A stretch of 64,000 nt of DNA from Struthio camelus (Eukaryota > Chordata > Aves > Struthioniformes > Struthionidae). The number at the start of each line of letters is the position of its first letter. Position 1 is the stretch's first letter. The stretch covers positions 3,670,501 to 3,734,500 of the forward strand of contig NC_090981.1 in the NCBI RefSeq assembly GCF_040807025.1, in the 5' to 3' direction. This document shows positions 23,645-35,500 of the stretch, piece by piece. A program made the position numbers and the translations under genes. The notes under the pieces were generated by a model. The model ran no database searches. It was not told the DNA's origin and saw nothing but the letters and a program-made list of their open reading frames with translations.

Positions 23645-26600
23645 CTACACATACACCTGAAACAAGCTTGATAAAGACACAGCTACCCTGACAAACAGGT
23701 ATTTTGCCCTCTTCGGGAGAAGGGAAGGGGGGAAAAACCCTTTGTTGACAACACTTTCTCAGAGGAAGAAGGGGTGATGAAATCTGCCAAGAGCCCTGCT
23801 GGCCACAGAGCACAGTTAAGGTAAGCATTTTATTTCTTTCTTGATGCTAAGGTGTCTAACATTTAATCTCAGCTTAAACAGCTTTTTCCATCCCAACTCT
23901 ATCCACAGGTCTCCAGTTCAGTTCCCACCAAATCACGCAAATAGAAACACTCTTATAGCTTGATATGCCACCTTCAGTGGCTAGATCCATGTCTGTGATC
24001 AAGAACAAGAACTAGCTTCTAACATCCATGGCCACATGCTGTTTCAGAAATGCCCGCATAATCCAACAATAAAAATCTTACTTTTAACTATAATACTTTG
24101 CAATATTGAATCAGATTTCAAAATTAGTCTTCTAACTTGTAGACAAGTGTAGTTTTCATGCCTGCACGCATTGCCAACTCCTTTGAAAAGCTTCATAGAA
24201 CACTGCTGTAGGAACTGTCGAATATAGATCACAGAACAACTACCCTTATTTTGAATTTGTGAATGGTCTCTACCCTATGATAGGGTATGAATGTATACTG
24301 CACGCAATGTCTCAAGTAAAGCATACTTGTAGAGTAGTAAACAAGCACAAGACAGTCTAATGAACAACATGAGTATTCTTGGAATACTACTGCTATTTGT
24401 AGTGCACAAAAATAAGTGTTTTGTCAAGAATGCTACAGCTAAGTGCTTTCATCTTAGATCTCAATTTTTCTTTGAAACAGATGGAAACTAGAGATTCTTA
24501 GATATCATGGGCAACCAACACTACCAGTTTGGAGGAGATGGCAGAAAGGGTACACTGTTTACCTCCCATAAAAAGGTAGACTGTCTCTTGAATGACAGAT
24601 CCTGAATAAAAACGACCATATTTCTGCCAGCCAAAGAAACAACAACTTCATGTATGTAATCAGCACAAGTAGTCACTGAAAGTTATAATGGATCATCTGG
24701 ACATTAAGTTTAATTTTAATTTTCAAGTCAAGAAAAGAAGTAGAAGAGGTCTATTGAAGAGGACCAAGAATTTGCAAGAGGCTTGAACTGTCTTACGCAT
24801 ACAAGAAGCTCAGTATTTTTTCCTTCTTTACTTCTCTCAGAGCTGTGAGCACCATAGGAGCCACTTTCTTCACATCTACCCAGAAAGTTCATGACCACAG
24901 CCTAAAGAGACTGTTTTAACGCTTCAACAAGCTCTTTTTGCAAAAAGAGCCTGTAACTCAGAATTCAACCATCCTCCTATTTCTACCAGGAGAACAATTA
25001 AACTGATCTGTTCTGAGGTTTCCCCCCCCACACACTTTGTCAGAAAAACTGAAGGCCAAAGATAAATAATACACATTGTTTTATGTGAAATATTTCTTTC
25101 TATTTTATGTGAAAGATGTAGCTAAATCTCCAAAAGTGAGGTACAAATGGCCTGTTATGGCCAAGACCAACAGACTGTCTTCTATCCCAGCAATAGAACT
25201 ATCACTATAGAATTTCTTTCTTTCTTCTCAATCCACTTGTCAAAGAATTAAAACAGGAGTTTACATAATTTATAACTATAAGCAACAAAATTACAAATAT
25301 GATTTCACTCAGAAAATATTTGCTATTTGTCATAGTCATTTCAGAAGACTAAAAGCTAGTTTGTGGAATTCACATACATGGCAGTACTGCAGTAATCATT
25401 TCAAATCATACTAGATATTAAATAAAATCAGCTGAGATGGTACAGTTCCCCCAAATAGCCAAAACATGCTAAAAATGGACCTTTGCCATATTATGGCAAA
25501 TCATGTCCCAATACAGCCAAAGTATGATTCTGCTCCTGTATTAGGCTGTAACATAGATTTAATGTAACATTCCACTTAATCCAATGGAAACTCTTCAATT
25601 TAAAGATTCTTCTGGCCCTGGTATCATTCTCCATTTAAATCATAGCTAGCAACAGCCTTTTTTTTAAAAAAAAAAAAAAAAAAAAAACACACAACACCAC
25701 ACTTTTTAGGTCCTTCAAGTGAAGGAAATAGCAAGACAGTAGATCCCTAAGCCCCACTAACTGAACAAATCTGACAAAACACTTGCTGAACTCCTTCAGG
25801 AGGATACCTTCAACTAAGTGCAAACAATGTTTTCATTATACTGGAACTGGTTTGTCATTCATTGTATTCACATGAGCTTGTTCTTAACCTCTGGATCTGG
25901 AATGAAACCAGAATGCGAGAGAGTCCCCAGGGTGTATAGAGTAATTCTGATATCAGTGTTTAAAAGTACAACTGAATCAGCATTTCAACCTAGTAGTTAT
26001 CCATGAGACATCATCATTTAACTTCAATTAAAATAGACATCATCTTTCCTCAAAAGGTATACAGGTAAAATACTTCAGTGAAGGGATTAAATGTAGTGTT
26101 ACAAAAAAAACATTTTTAATGAAGAAAAAGCATTTAAACATGATTTCCTAATGCTTCATTTAGTCAAGAATTATTAAGATAAGGTTTATTTTAAACCTAT
26201 CATTTAGCATTGCCCAGCCTTGGCAAAAGCAGTTCAAAATTCCATTTGGAGATCAACAGTCTTAAGAGACCAATAATTCAATTAAGTCTAAAATATAATT
26301 TATGAAACATTAAGAAAATATCATGAGGGAACTTGCATAAAAAAACCCCACAAACTACAACCACACTCCAATAACAAACTGGCTTGATGAATGCTTTATC
26401 TGAACTCTTTCACTAAAAACTGAGGGAACAACACCACCCACCAGAAACTCCCTCAAGCAGACAGTTCCACAGATACAGGTGAATGATTTTAACTCATCTA
26501 TTCAAGACACATTAGAGAAACACTCCTATTATAACCTAACATCTTTTTAGCATGCATGATGTAAATAAATTTCTGCTCTCATTACAGCAGCATTTTCAGA

Positions 26601-28300
26601 TATAGAGATTTACACACCCCAACAACATAACAAGCAGAAGTAGTGAAATAGTTAATTCAGTGCTAATAAAGAAAATCAGGGCTGTTCCACAAAGACAGTC
26701 CCTGATGATGGTAAAATTAATCACCTGGGAGAGGGGGGGTATACTAAGAGAAATTTATATATCCTTTAAAATATAAAACCGCATTTTTTGCTTTTTATTG
26801 AGTAGAAAAAGAAATCTGTAGAAGAAACCAAAATGCATAAGTTTTACTATTGCATCTAGATAAGCTAAAAATACCAAAACAGATCCAAGTATCATCATCC
26901 ATACCCACCCTTCGCAGGATAGCTTATAAAAGGGAAAAGATCACTTTATCAAACATATCTCTAACTCACTCATTTAAAAAAAAAAAAGTAACAAAAAATG
27001 ACAAAACTGAAACTGCCTACACGCAATAGTTTTAATCCATTCTTTAGTAATTAACCTTTTAATTAAGCCTGACAGAAGAGAGGGGAAGTCTGTCTAATCA
27101 GAAAGAACACCTCAAGTATTTATCTTGGGACTCCTAAGATAACACAAATGTATTTCTTTCATATAAGCAATTGTTCCTGTCTTCCTCCCTCTGCAAACCA
27201 TAACAGGAGAACAGCTCCCATTATTTATGTCTCAGAGTACTTCACTCCGTTAGTAGCCTAGCCTCAAAAGCCCAGCCCTTGCAAACACTTATCTAGAAGT
27301 GATCTTATATTTACATTAAATATAAGTTATTCTAATCCTGTATTTAAATTAAATTACCTTTTCCAGAAGAACTATTCACAAGAACAAAGTTAACCTTGTA
27401 AATACAGCTGCCAGTTTGTAAATTTAATGTTGCTTTAACTGTGCAACAGGCAAGATCTCATATTGTTGAGGTTTTTTAATCATCATTTTTCATTATACTA
27501 TGTTATTTCTTATTTCAGTAATATATATCTCACCCTTTCAATGAAGGCAATGAAAGGAAGACTTGAGTTTAAGCCACTATTGAAACAGTAATATTTATTT
27601 CAATATCTGCATTACAGTATCATGGAACAGAAGGGTATGAACATTTCAAACTTTAAGAGTTAAAGGAGCAAAATGTGAACATGTATTGTTAAAAAAAAGT
27701 GCAAAACCACCAGTGTCTAAGTACTATATAAAAGGATTAAACTAACTATTCAGAAAGAACACACAGTAGGTCTGAAAAAGAACACAGAGAAAGTCTATAC
27801 AATAACGAAAAACCCATACCCAGAAATACCTTGAAGTAACTCTAACCTTTCAAGTACATCTCAAAGTACACAACAACCCATGTAAAAACTAAGCAGCCTG
27901 GTAGTACTAAAACTGCAGGGTTTTTTTAAAGTTAATAATACCTGAGAGCAATTTTAAGGCCCACACCACTCCCACCATCAATAGCCAAAACCGAAGAAAT
28001 ACATCTGATCAGGCTCAAACTTAAGAGGAGCTCTTCAAACGTCTGTATTTAAAAAGGGTTTCGTATAAACCAACGACACGGACACAGAGCCACCATTTAA
28101 GACTGCTGAAAGCCAGAAATTGACGAGCCTTTAAGAAGTCAGCGGGCCAGTTTTCCAAGCAAAGGCCTCCCGTCCTGCCGGCCGCCTCGTGGGCCAGCGA
28201 GCCGCCCCACTCCGTCCCTGAAGAGGGCTGGGGTGGAGACGCAAAAAGGCAAGGCGGGAACAGAACCGCCGGGCCGGCCGCGAAACCTCCCTACCGCGGA
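22738..28300 (-). other. ABHD17B 5' intron, no other gene
   Basis: This is the interval between the first coding exon and the CpG island, expected to be the 5'-UTR intron of ABHD17B. It is AT-rich. It contains a TA microsatellite (about 23612-23641) and a long A-rich stretch near 25664-25687. No recognisable mobile element or ORF of note is seen. Confidence 0.6.
23612..23641. repeat. (TA)n microsatellite
   Basis: About 14 TA dinucleotides follow an A run. It lies in the 5' intron of ABHD17B. Confidence 0.85.
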
Positions 28301-29130
28301 AGCGGATCCGGAAGCCGCAACTGGTGGCACCATCGCTGCCGCCGCGCTGGGGCCCCGCCGGCCACCACCCCACCCCTGCCCCCTCGGCGGAGCCTCGCTC
28401 CGAGCAGCCGCCCCCGCGCGCACACACCGAGGATGGGAGCCCGTACCTCCACCTGGCGCGCGCTCCGGAGCGCGCGGCTACCTGCGGCTCCTTCGCTAGG
28501 CGGCGGCGCGCGCGCTGCCCCGCGCTCCCCCCAACGGCCGCCGTTCGAATGCCAGGCCACTGGGGTGGTTATGCTGAGTAACGGCGCAGCGAGACTCCCC
28601 CGGCGCGCCAGCCCCAGCCAGCATCTACAGAGCCACAACCGCCCCCCACTGCGCTCTTCGCGGGAGCGGATAAGGCCCACGAGGAGCTGCCCCGTCCTCG
28701 TCTCTCCGAGTGGCTGAAGCCGACAGAGTAACTGCTAAAAGGGCAGCCCCCACAGAAACCAGCAACCGGACGCAGCACACCAATGAGAACACAGCTCACA
28801 ACTGCCCACCGGCCACTGAGAAGCCGCCTGAGGCGGAGAGGCAGCGAATCGGCGCGCGCGGGGTGATCGTACAGACGCTGGCTCCGGCCAACGGGCAGGC
28901 TGGGAGGGAGCTCCGCGCTGGCAGCCAATGGGGAGGCGGCAAAGCGGAAGTCGGCTCGGGAGAGGAGCGATGAGCTTACAGTGGAGGAACGTGGCCTGTT
29001 GGTGGTTGCAGTGCTATCAGAACGCGCATGGTTCCTGTAACGATAAATACGACACCAGTGCCTGGCAAAAGGTAGGCCGCGCCTGCTACCGTGCCTCCTG
29101 GCCCGCTCCTCGCTCCCCGCATGGTGTAGC
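28130..29130. promoter_or_regulatory. CpG-island bidirectional promoter, ABHD17B / C9orf85
   Basis: GC and CpG content rise abruptly here compared with AT-rich flanks; many GCGC and CGCG tetramers are visible at 28440-28530 and 28840-28870. ABHD17B reads left from it and C9orf85 reads right (ATG at 28970). Two CCAAT boxes are visible, ACCAATGAGA at 28779-28788 and CCAAT at 28925-28929, the second 41 bp upstream of the C9orf85 ATG. No clear TATA box is present, as expected for a CpG-island promoter. Candidate donors for the ABHD17B non-coding exon include CAG/GTAGCC near 28480 and GAG/GTACGG near 28443 on the minus strand; I cannot choose between them. Open frames across the island are GC-driven and not genes. 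Confidence 0.85.
28970..29071 (+). pseudogene. C9orf85: C9orf85 exon 1, heavily substituted
   Basis: The ATG at 28970 opens a 34-codon exon ending at an AAAAG/GTAGGC donor. The peptide aligns without gaps to the N terminus of vertebrate C9orf85 (the NVA..., ...QN and NDK.D positions match), but only about 15 of 34 residues agree with the human protein as I recall it. Most changes turn expected Arg, Pro, Lys and His codons into Trp, Cys, Leu and Tyr, many explainable by C-to-T change (for example TGG for Arg). The family's basic, conserved N terminus is therefore lost. It sits exactly where C9orf85 begins in other vertebrates, divergent from ABHD17B. With the stop in the later exon this points to a pseudogene. 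C9orf85 has no well-established function. Confidence 0.72.
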
Positions 29131-29715
29131 GTAGCCCAGCCCAGCCCAGCCCGCCTGCTCTGGTGTGAGAGTTAGCCGCTTCCCCTGGAGCTGTTGGGCG
29201 CCTAGTAATGCTTGCCAGCGGGCCGGGCCGGGCCGGGCCTGGAGCGGCGGAGAGGGAGATTCAGTTTGGTTCAGTTTTGTTCAAAAGATTCACTGCGGCG
29301 TTAAAGGAGTAATCCCTAACGGATCCACGATAATTCGTTTCTGTCAGCTGTCTTACAGACAGCTGTCTGGCGCTGGTCTTACACTGTTGTATAAGCAAAT
29401 ATACTGTGTGATATTTGAAACATATCTATGAAATGGAAAGTCCTAGCTAAGCCAAAGCATTAGAAAGGAAGATAAAAATAAAACACTTACTTTTGTGCAG
29501 TGAATGTACTAAGTAAACATTTCCTGCAGTGTTATTAATGTGACTTCTGGGAAAGTGTTTAGTATTTTCCTTCAAAGTTCATAACTATCTGATGTCACTT
29601 CAGATGTTTTCACATTTTGAGAATTTATTTTGCACAAATTACCTCATTTTCCATATAAATAGTAAGTTTCAGATCCCATACTTTCGATGCAGTTTAAAAG
29701 GGATTCATTTAAAAG

Positions 29716-30075
29716 ATGGCAGGACCTTCACCCTCCACTTTCCCAAGTGATCGGCGATGACCTCGACACATACAAAGGACTGATAGTAAGTCGCTAGCAA
29801 AAGGCCCGGGTGAGAAGGCCTCGCTTGAGAGCAAACGAGGAACTTCCTCCTAACATTCGAAAGGTACCTGACTCCCAAACATGCACCGTGGCTAGATCAC
29901 CCCTGATTTGGCTAATGGCACAAATCATCGACGGAGTATAAACGGACCTCGCTCGGGACAGCCATTTGAACTCTCCTGAGGAACAGCGAGCCTGTACCCC
30001 GGGATCTCCCCTCGAGTTGGGGCATCTCTTAAAGTTGAAAGGTCCCTCTCACTCCACCGACAAAGGTAAAAACTA
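29716..30075 (+). mobile_element. Probable LTR fragment with TATA box
   Basis: A block of GC- and CpG-rich sequence stands out from the AT-rich intron. It has TATAAA at 29937-29942, followed by CTCGCTCGGGACAGCC and GTTGGGGCATCTC stretches that resemble the transcribed part of an endogenous retrovirus LTR. I could not find a matching target-site duplication or a second copy in the window, so limits and family are uncertain. It lies just left of the LTR at 30242 and could belong to the same composite insertion. Confidence 0.4.
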
Positions 30076-30241
30076 GTGCTTAGTCTGAGATAGATAAACT
30101 TTAAAAAAGAAAAAGCGCTTCACATTCTCCTCTAGGTAGTAAATAACTATGCACATAACTTAAAAGATGCAAAAACTTGGCCTCAATTTAATCACTTACA
30201 TGTATATCTAGCAGGTATGCTCCTAAAAACAAAGGGAGGAC

Positions 30242-30742
30242 TGCTAGAAAAGGGATTTAATTCAGCTCTCGCCCAGCTTAGCACTAGCGCCTAAAGTAGA
30301 TGAAGCCTGCAGGCCGCAGGAGTGAGTTGTAAATGAGCTCGAGGGACATTGCTGAGGATGCGACTGCAAACCCAGCTCGAACCAGCCCTCAAGGACACAG
30401 CACACAACGGCCAGAGGTAACCGTCAACCTTGGGATAAGAGAAGGCACCGTGAAGCAGGAACACAGCAACCGTCCCGGGATGTAGATGTGAACCAATCCA
30501 GAGGAAAGAGACCACCGACTCAGTAAAGAAGATTGGGAGAGACTGTCACGGGCAGGTGGGGAAATTTGACTGTAAGGAGTATAATTGCCCCAAAATTTCT
30601 TTGTTTGGGGTCCCTCCCCGGAGGCACCCAGCTCGAGCTGTTACTTTGCTGTACCGTCATTTAAATAAATAATTAAATTCGCTGCTAGACGTACGTGAGA
30701 CTCTGCTCCTCAGAAACCTAGGGTCGGACTGTTTCCATAACA
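30242..30742 (-). mobile_element. LTR, family 2, copy 1 (minus), no target duplication
   Basis: On the minus strand it runs from TGTTATGGAAAC to TTTTCTAGCA, 501 bp, and matches 40698-41201 along its whole length. The flanks are CATGC on the right and AGGAC on the left, which do not match, so the copy is either part of a rearranged provirus or was joined to other sequence after insertion. The short frame at 30291-30515 is shared with the other copy simply because the LTR is; I see no gene in it. Confidence 0.75.
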
Positions 30743-31616
30743 CATGCTTAATATGCTTGTAGTTGTGGTAACATAATAGTGGTGTGGGAGAGGATGATGA
30801 CCAAGAAGTGTGCCTGAGCAGTAACAACACAAAAGCAGGATGTTTCGGTCTTCATAGCTAAACTGAAAGATAGGAATAAAACAAAGATGAGCTTTCTGAA
30901 AAAGGTTTATCTGATGCTGTTCATATTGCTGTTATGTCAGTATCCCTTTAGGTGAATCTGACTGGGTTGTCAAAACGAAATAACTGGGGGAGGGGAAGAA
31001 AGTAATAAATCAAAGCAATGGCACCAAGGAGGGAAGTGTTTGGTTTTTTGTTTGTTTTAGATGGTTGTAGGACTGGTTCCACAGGTTGAACAGGCTGCTT
31101 TCCTAGGGCTCCAAGGGGTGACTGGTGCCCATGTTATTTACTGTGTGAGTCACTACATGATCTCTGATAGGAATGTATTTTCCCGTCTGCCCTGCACACA
31201 CAAAAATAATATCCTAGAGAGTCAGTCTGTCAAAAAAGTCTTTTAAGAAAAATGGAGCTCTGACATCAGTTTTGTAACTGAAGTACGCCTTTAAGAACCA
31301 CATAGGGTGAGGGTTTTTTTCCTCCCTTTTTTAATATTTAATATTACATAGAACTGGCTACACAGTACCATACACTTAACAACAACAACAAAAAAGTAGC
31401 CAAGACTTACTGTGGGCATTAACTGTGATATGGGACTGCATCTTTCTTCTTTCTGTTTAAAGCAAATGATTTCTTCCCCCTGTGTGCTTGCCAGTTCTTG
31501 GAGATGGCTGAATGCAGGGATTTGAAGAAGCTGCTTCCTAATACAGGATAAAATAGCATGGGGTAAAAGAGAAGAAGGGGGAAGGATGTATTTTCATTTG
31601 GCACGCATTCACATAC

Positions 31617-32566
31617 TGATAGGTGCCACACAGGCAAGTGTGAGACTCAGGATGGGTTTGCTCTGGGGCACTCCCCAAGAGTTTAGGAACCCCGGGTGCA
31701 CCACGGCCGGAGTCACCACACTGTGGGGTTGCCATAGCCCTCCAGTGACCCCATGAGTGCAGAGCAAACCTAGTCAGCAAAGGAGAAGTGACACCGCAGA
31801 CTCACACTGTAAGCATCTAGGTACCTTGGAATTTCGTACTGATAGCTGTTGAATGTGCGCACTGATAGCTGCTGACTGTGCGCACTGATAGCTGTTAAAC
31901 GTGCAACTGTTAAACATGCACACTGATAGCTGTTGACCGTACTGCTGAGCATCCTGTCGACCATCCTGTTGGCATCCATACTGTTATCACCTGAGGCCAT
32001 CTGTTCCATTGTCCAGCTATGGTCTGGCACCGATTGACTGAATAATGAGCTAAGCCCGGGAAGGGTTAAAGGAAGTAAGCCACATACCTCTGTGTGGACT
32101 GGGACTCACCGTCAGCTGGCCTGCGGACCGACAACCCACCCATCAGCGGGGACGCCCCTGATGCCAACTGCCAGAGAGAACCTGAATCCTCTTGGCGCAG
32201 CTCGAGCGTGGTGAGAACAATCCGGGGAAAACTCTACCGGAGGGGTGGCCCATAAGGACAAGGAAAGGGCGAGAGCAGTCATTATACCGTGCATCCGAGA
32301 GCAGTCATTGTACTGTGCTTCGGTGGTTAACCATAGAGCTCTGATATGTGTAGTCTGTTTTTAATTCTTTACTATACTTCTTAGCTTTGTCATACTTGTA
32401 GATTGTCTGCTGTTAATGGTTTAGTGTTGTCCAGTGTCCGTCATATGTGTAGAACTGCTTAGATCTAATAAATTCTTCCATCTGACAAAAGATGATCTCT
32501 CGAGTTCAGTGCGACTAACCCTGGAATCCGAAAGAATCCCGGATGCCCCTCTAGCAGTGCGTCACA
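31617..32566 (+). mobile_element. Solo LTR, family 1, copy B (TSD CATAC)
   Basis: The element runs from TGATAGG to GTCACA, 950 bp, with CATAC on both sides (31612-31616 and 32567-32571). It keeps the 125 bp missing from copy A, including an AATAAA signal at 32467-32472 followed by the probable U5 end, so the plus strand is the sense strand. It lacks 19 bp present in copy A. Otherwise the two copies are nearly identical, suggesting recent insertion. It lies in sense orientation within the C9orf85 intron, where its AATAAA could cause premature polyadenylation. Confidence 0.88.
32467..32472 (+). terminator. LTR polyadenylation signal
   Basis: AATAAA lies about 95 bp before the LTR end, in sense with C9orf85. 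A pyrimidine- and GT-containing stretch follows. Use by host transcripts is possible but not shown. Confidence 0.5.
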
Positions 32567-35500
32567 CATACAAATTCAATTTTTTGGCTTCTAGTGTTAA
32601 GGAATATACAGGGGCCTGCCTGTATATGATAACTAGGCCTGATCCTGTTATTTAGAAAGTTTGAAAAGTTAGACTAACAAAGATTGAGTGGCATTTAACA
32701 TTATAGTTTAGATACAGAATTGATAACATTGAGCTTTGCATTTCTTTCTTGTCTCTCCTTGACATACATGTAGACCTGAATGATCAGATGTACCATGGAC
32801 ATTCAGGCCATGATGAGGAGAAGGAAGAAATAGTATCAGTTTGATCATGAGAACTGATGCAGGAGTGGACACACTTTTCTCTTACCTCTCCCTGGTTGAA
32901 AGAATGCTTAGAACTACTGAAAGAGGATTGATCTGCAAATCATTGCTTTAAAAAAATATTCATTTAAGGCTTGTGACCTGTCTCTGACTACTGTTAAGCA
33001 CTGTACATCTCAAAACTATCTTGAAAGGCTGCAGAACACTTATTCTAATAAGATTTATGTTATGCTGCATTCATGCACTCCATTAGCAGTGTTGAATAAA
33101 CTACACTAGCTTCAGGTTGTTCTGTGGGTTATTTGCAGTGCTATTGCTGCTTCTCTCTGGAGGAACATCTGCAGAGAGAATTGATCTAGTAGTCTTTTTA
33201 GTCTTTTGACTTTTCCCTGCTGGCAGTCGTCTTTTTTTTCTTTCTTTTGAAGTTTTGTGCTCTCTCTGACACTGACCTTGCCATCCTTTTTCTAATCTTA
33301 AAGGGCATAGATCTAATTACTTGCAGGACACGCTGAAAGATCCTTCTCTTTCCTGTAATGATGCGTCTTTACTACAGCATTATTATAGGTTAGGCAAGTT
33401 GAGGTGAAACACCCTTGCAGCAAAGTACGCTGCATCTGTACTATATTTGGGTAACTGCCTACAACAGTGCTGGGAAAGCTTCTGTGCTAGGATGAATTGA
33501 AGTAGGAAGGGCCAGATTGGGTAAGACACCCTGTATGTTGTTAGTTATTGAATCTGTGAATTTGTTTATGGGTGCTTGCTTGCTTTACATAGTATATCCC
33601 AGAACAGCTGTTTGTGGCACTGAGATGAGGAATATACATTATGTTATATAAATATACATTTTATATAAAATATATTATATAAATAAATACAGAAACGAAA
33701 TGAAGGTAGTTCTAGAGAGGGAAGCAAGTAGCATTCAACAAGAACTTTTAGAACTCTGTTGTAATAAGATGGTAAACTACAAAGTGATTCATATTTGCAC
33801 CCAAATGACTGATCTGTTTATCCATTTCTTTCCTCTCATTAAATATACCCCAGATGATAATCTACATTTCCCTAAATTTCAGAGGTTATGAGCTCTGAAC
33901 CTTGGCTTTACCATAATGTTGGTGTCAGCTACTTCTTCAGCTGGCTGTATGGATGAATAATTTGTTTTAGTGGAGCCACTGGTCAAGACTGTGGGAAGGC
34001 AGTAGGAGCGGAACAGGTGAGTATTTGACTTAAATGCTGAGTCAGTGAGCGTGACTTAAAGCTTAGAAGGGAAGACGTAGATAAACCAGTAGCCAACTGG
34101 AATTGTCAGATAACAGTGTTGGACTATTGGTTAGCTTGCATTCTTGCTGCGTAGTAGGGAAGGTCAGTAGGCTAAAGTCTGTTCTCTAGCCATCTCTGTT
34201 ATTCTGGGTTTAAAGTGAATTACAGCCTTTCCTGTATGGAGAATAGGAGCAAACACAGCATCTATTTTTGACTCTAACCTAACTCTGCAGTGAGTATCTA
34301 TTTTCAGTTGTTTGAGGGGAAGAGGATAGGAGTTGACTGTCAGTCCTTCCAAGTGTGCGCTACATTCACTTGCTGGTTACTTTTGTATGTTTTGAGATCC
34401 ATGGCTGCTCTGGGAGAACGGAGTTGTTATGAAGTTCTTGACTGGTTTGAACGAAGCTAAACGTCTTGATCTCCAAGGTGGGCGTTTGGAATTGATCTTA
34501 GAGAAAGACTTTGGTTTCACATGTGTAAAAGTCCATAGCAATAAAACACAAAAGTGCCTTAAATAGCTTTATAGCTATCCAGTAACCAGTAACTGTCAGG
34601 AAAACTTTAAGGCTTGGGTTAAATTGTTAAATATATTTCTTTGTAGAAAGAGATGAGGAAATATCTGTGTAGAAAATGGAATTTAAAGTAATACTGGTAC
34701 AATATGTGAGCAAGTGAAGTTCCTTAAGGGACTTTATTTCAGTCTGAAATGTTTATTGGAACCCCCCTCCCCAAAAGCTACCATCTTGTATTATGGGGTT
34801 TGGTGTCTGCTGTGTTGTACTGTTCTGCTTTATCTGCTTTGTAATCAAACTCTGGTGTTCATGAGTGGAGTTTTGTTTTTCTGAGAGGCATGGTTATTCA
34901 GAAATTCTGCATTGAGCCGTGTTGACTGAAGCAATATCACACGCACTTCTACCAAGGAAGTTTATGGATGGCATTGGCATCACGGTCATTTACAGCAGAA
35001 CAGACTACTGATGGGTCCTCAGTGTTAGAGTTCTGCTTTTAATACAGTGAATTAAAATACACGTGTGCACAAATAATTAGAAACTTCCAAACAGACAGTG
35101 AGGCTTCTTTGAAACCTCATCATTACATCTTGCTTTTGAATGCTTTAATGCTAGCTTAAGCTAGGGATTATTTTGTGTGCCAAGTTAGTAGGTGTAGGCG
35201 TGTGTGTTTATTTTAATACATTCTGAACTGCTGTTGGCAGGTCGTTAAATGACTTAATATTGGGTTACTTGGGCATACAGAGGATGCTATTCCATTAATG
35301 CAGTTGACCTGGCAGTGTGTATATAATGTGTACATGGAATATTTTGTGACTGTATACTTCAAAACTATGTATATATGTCTGTATTGTATATTGCCATTTC
35401 CGTGGAGAATATATAGAAATAATGTAAGCATGAGTTGTCCTTGGAGGAAGTACAGCAGTGGGAGAGAGGGAAGAAGAACTATTGAGTAAAACAGGGAAAT

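Noticed and set aside
28131-28973. Several overlapping open frames in the GC-rich interval
   Set aside because: Low stop-codon density in a CpG island explains them. They are rich in Ala, Arg, Gly and Pro and overlap on both strands.
33960-34022. Exon-like segment between a TTTTAG acceptor and an AACAG/GTGAGT donor
   Set aside because: All frames are short, and the translation does not resemble C9orf85 or any known exon.
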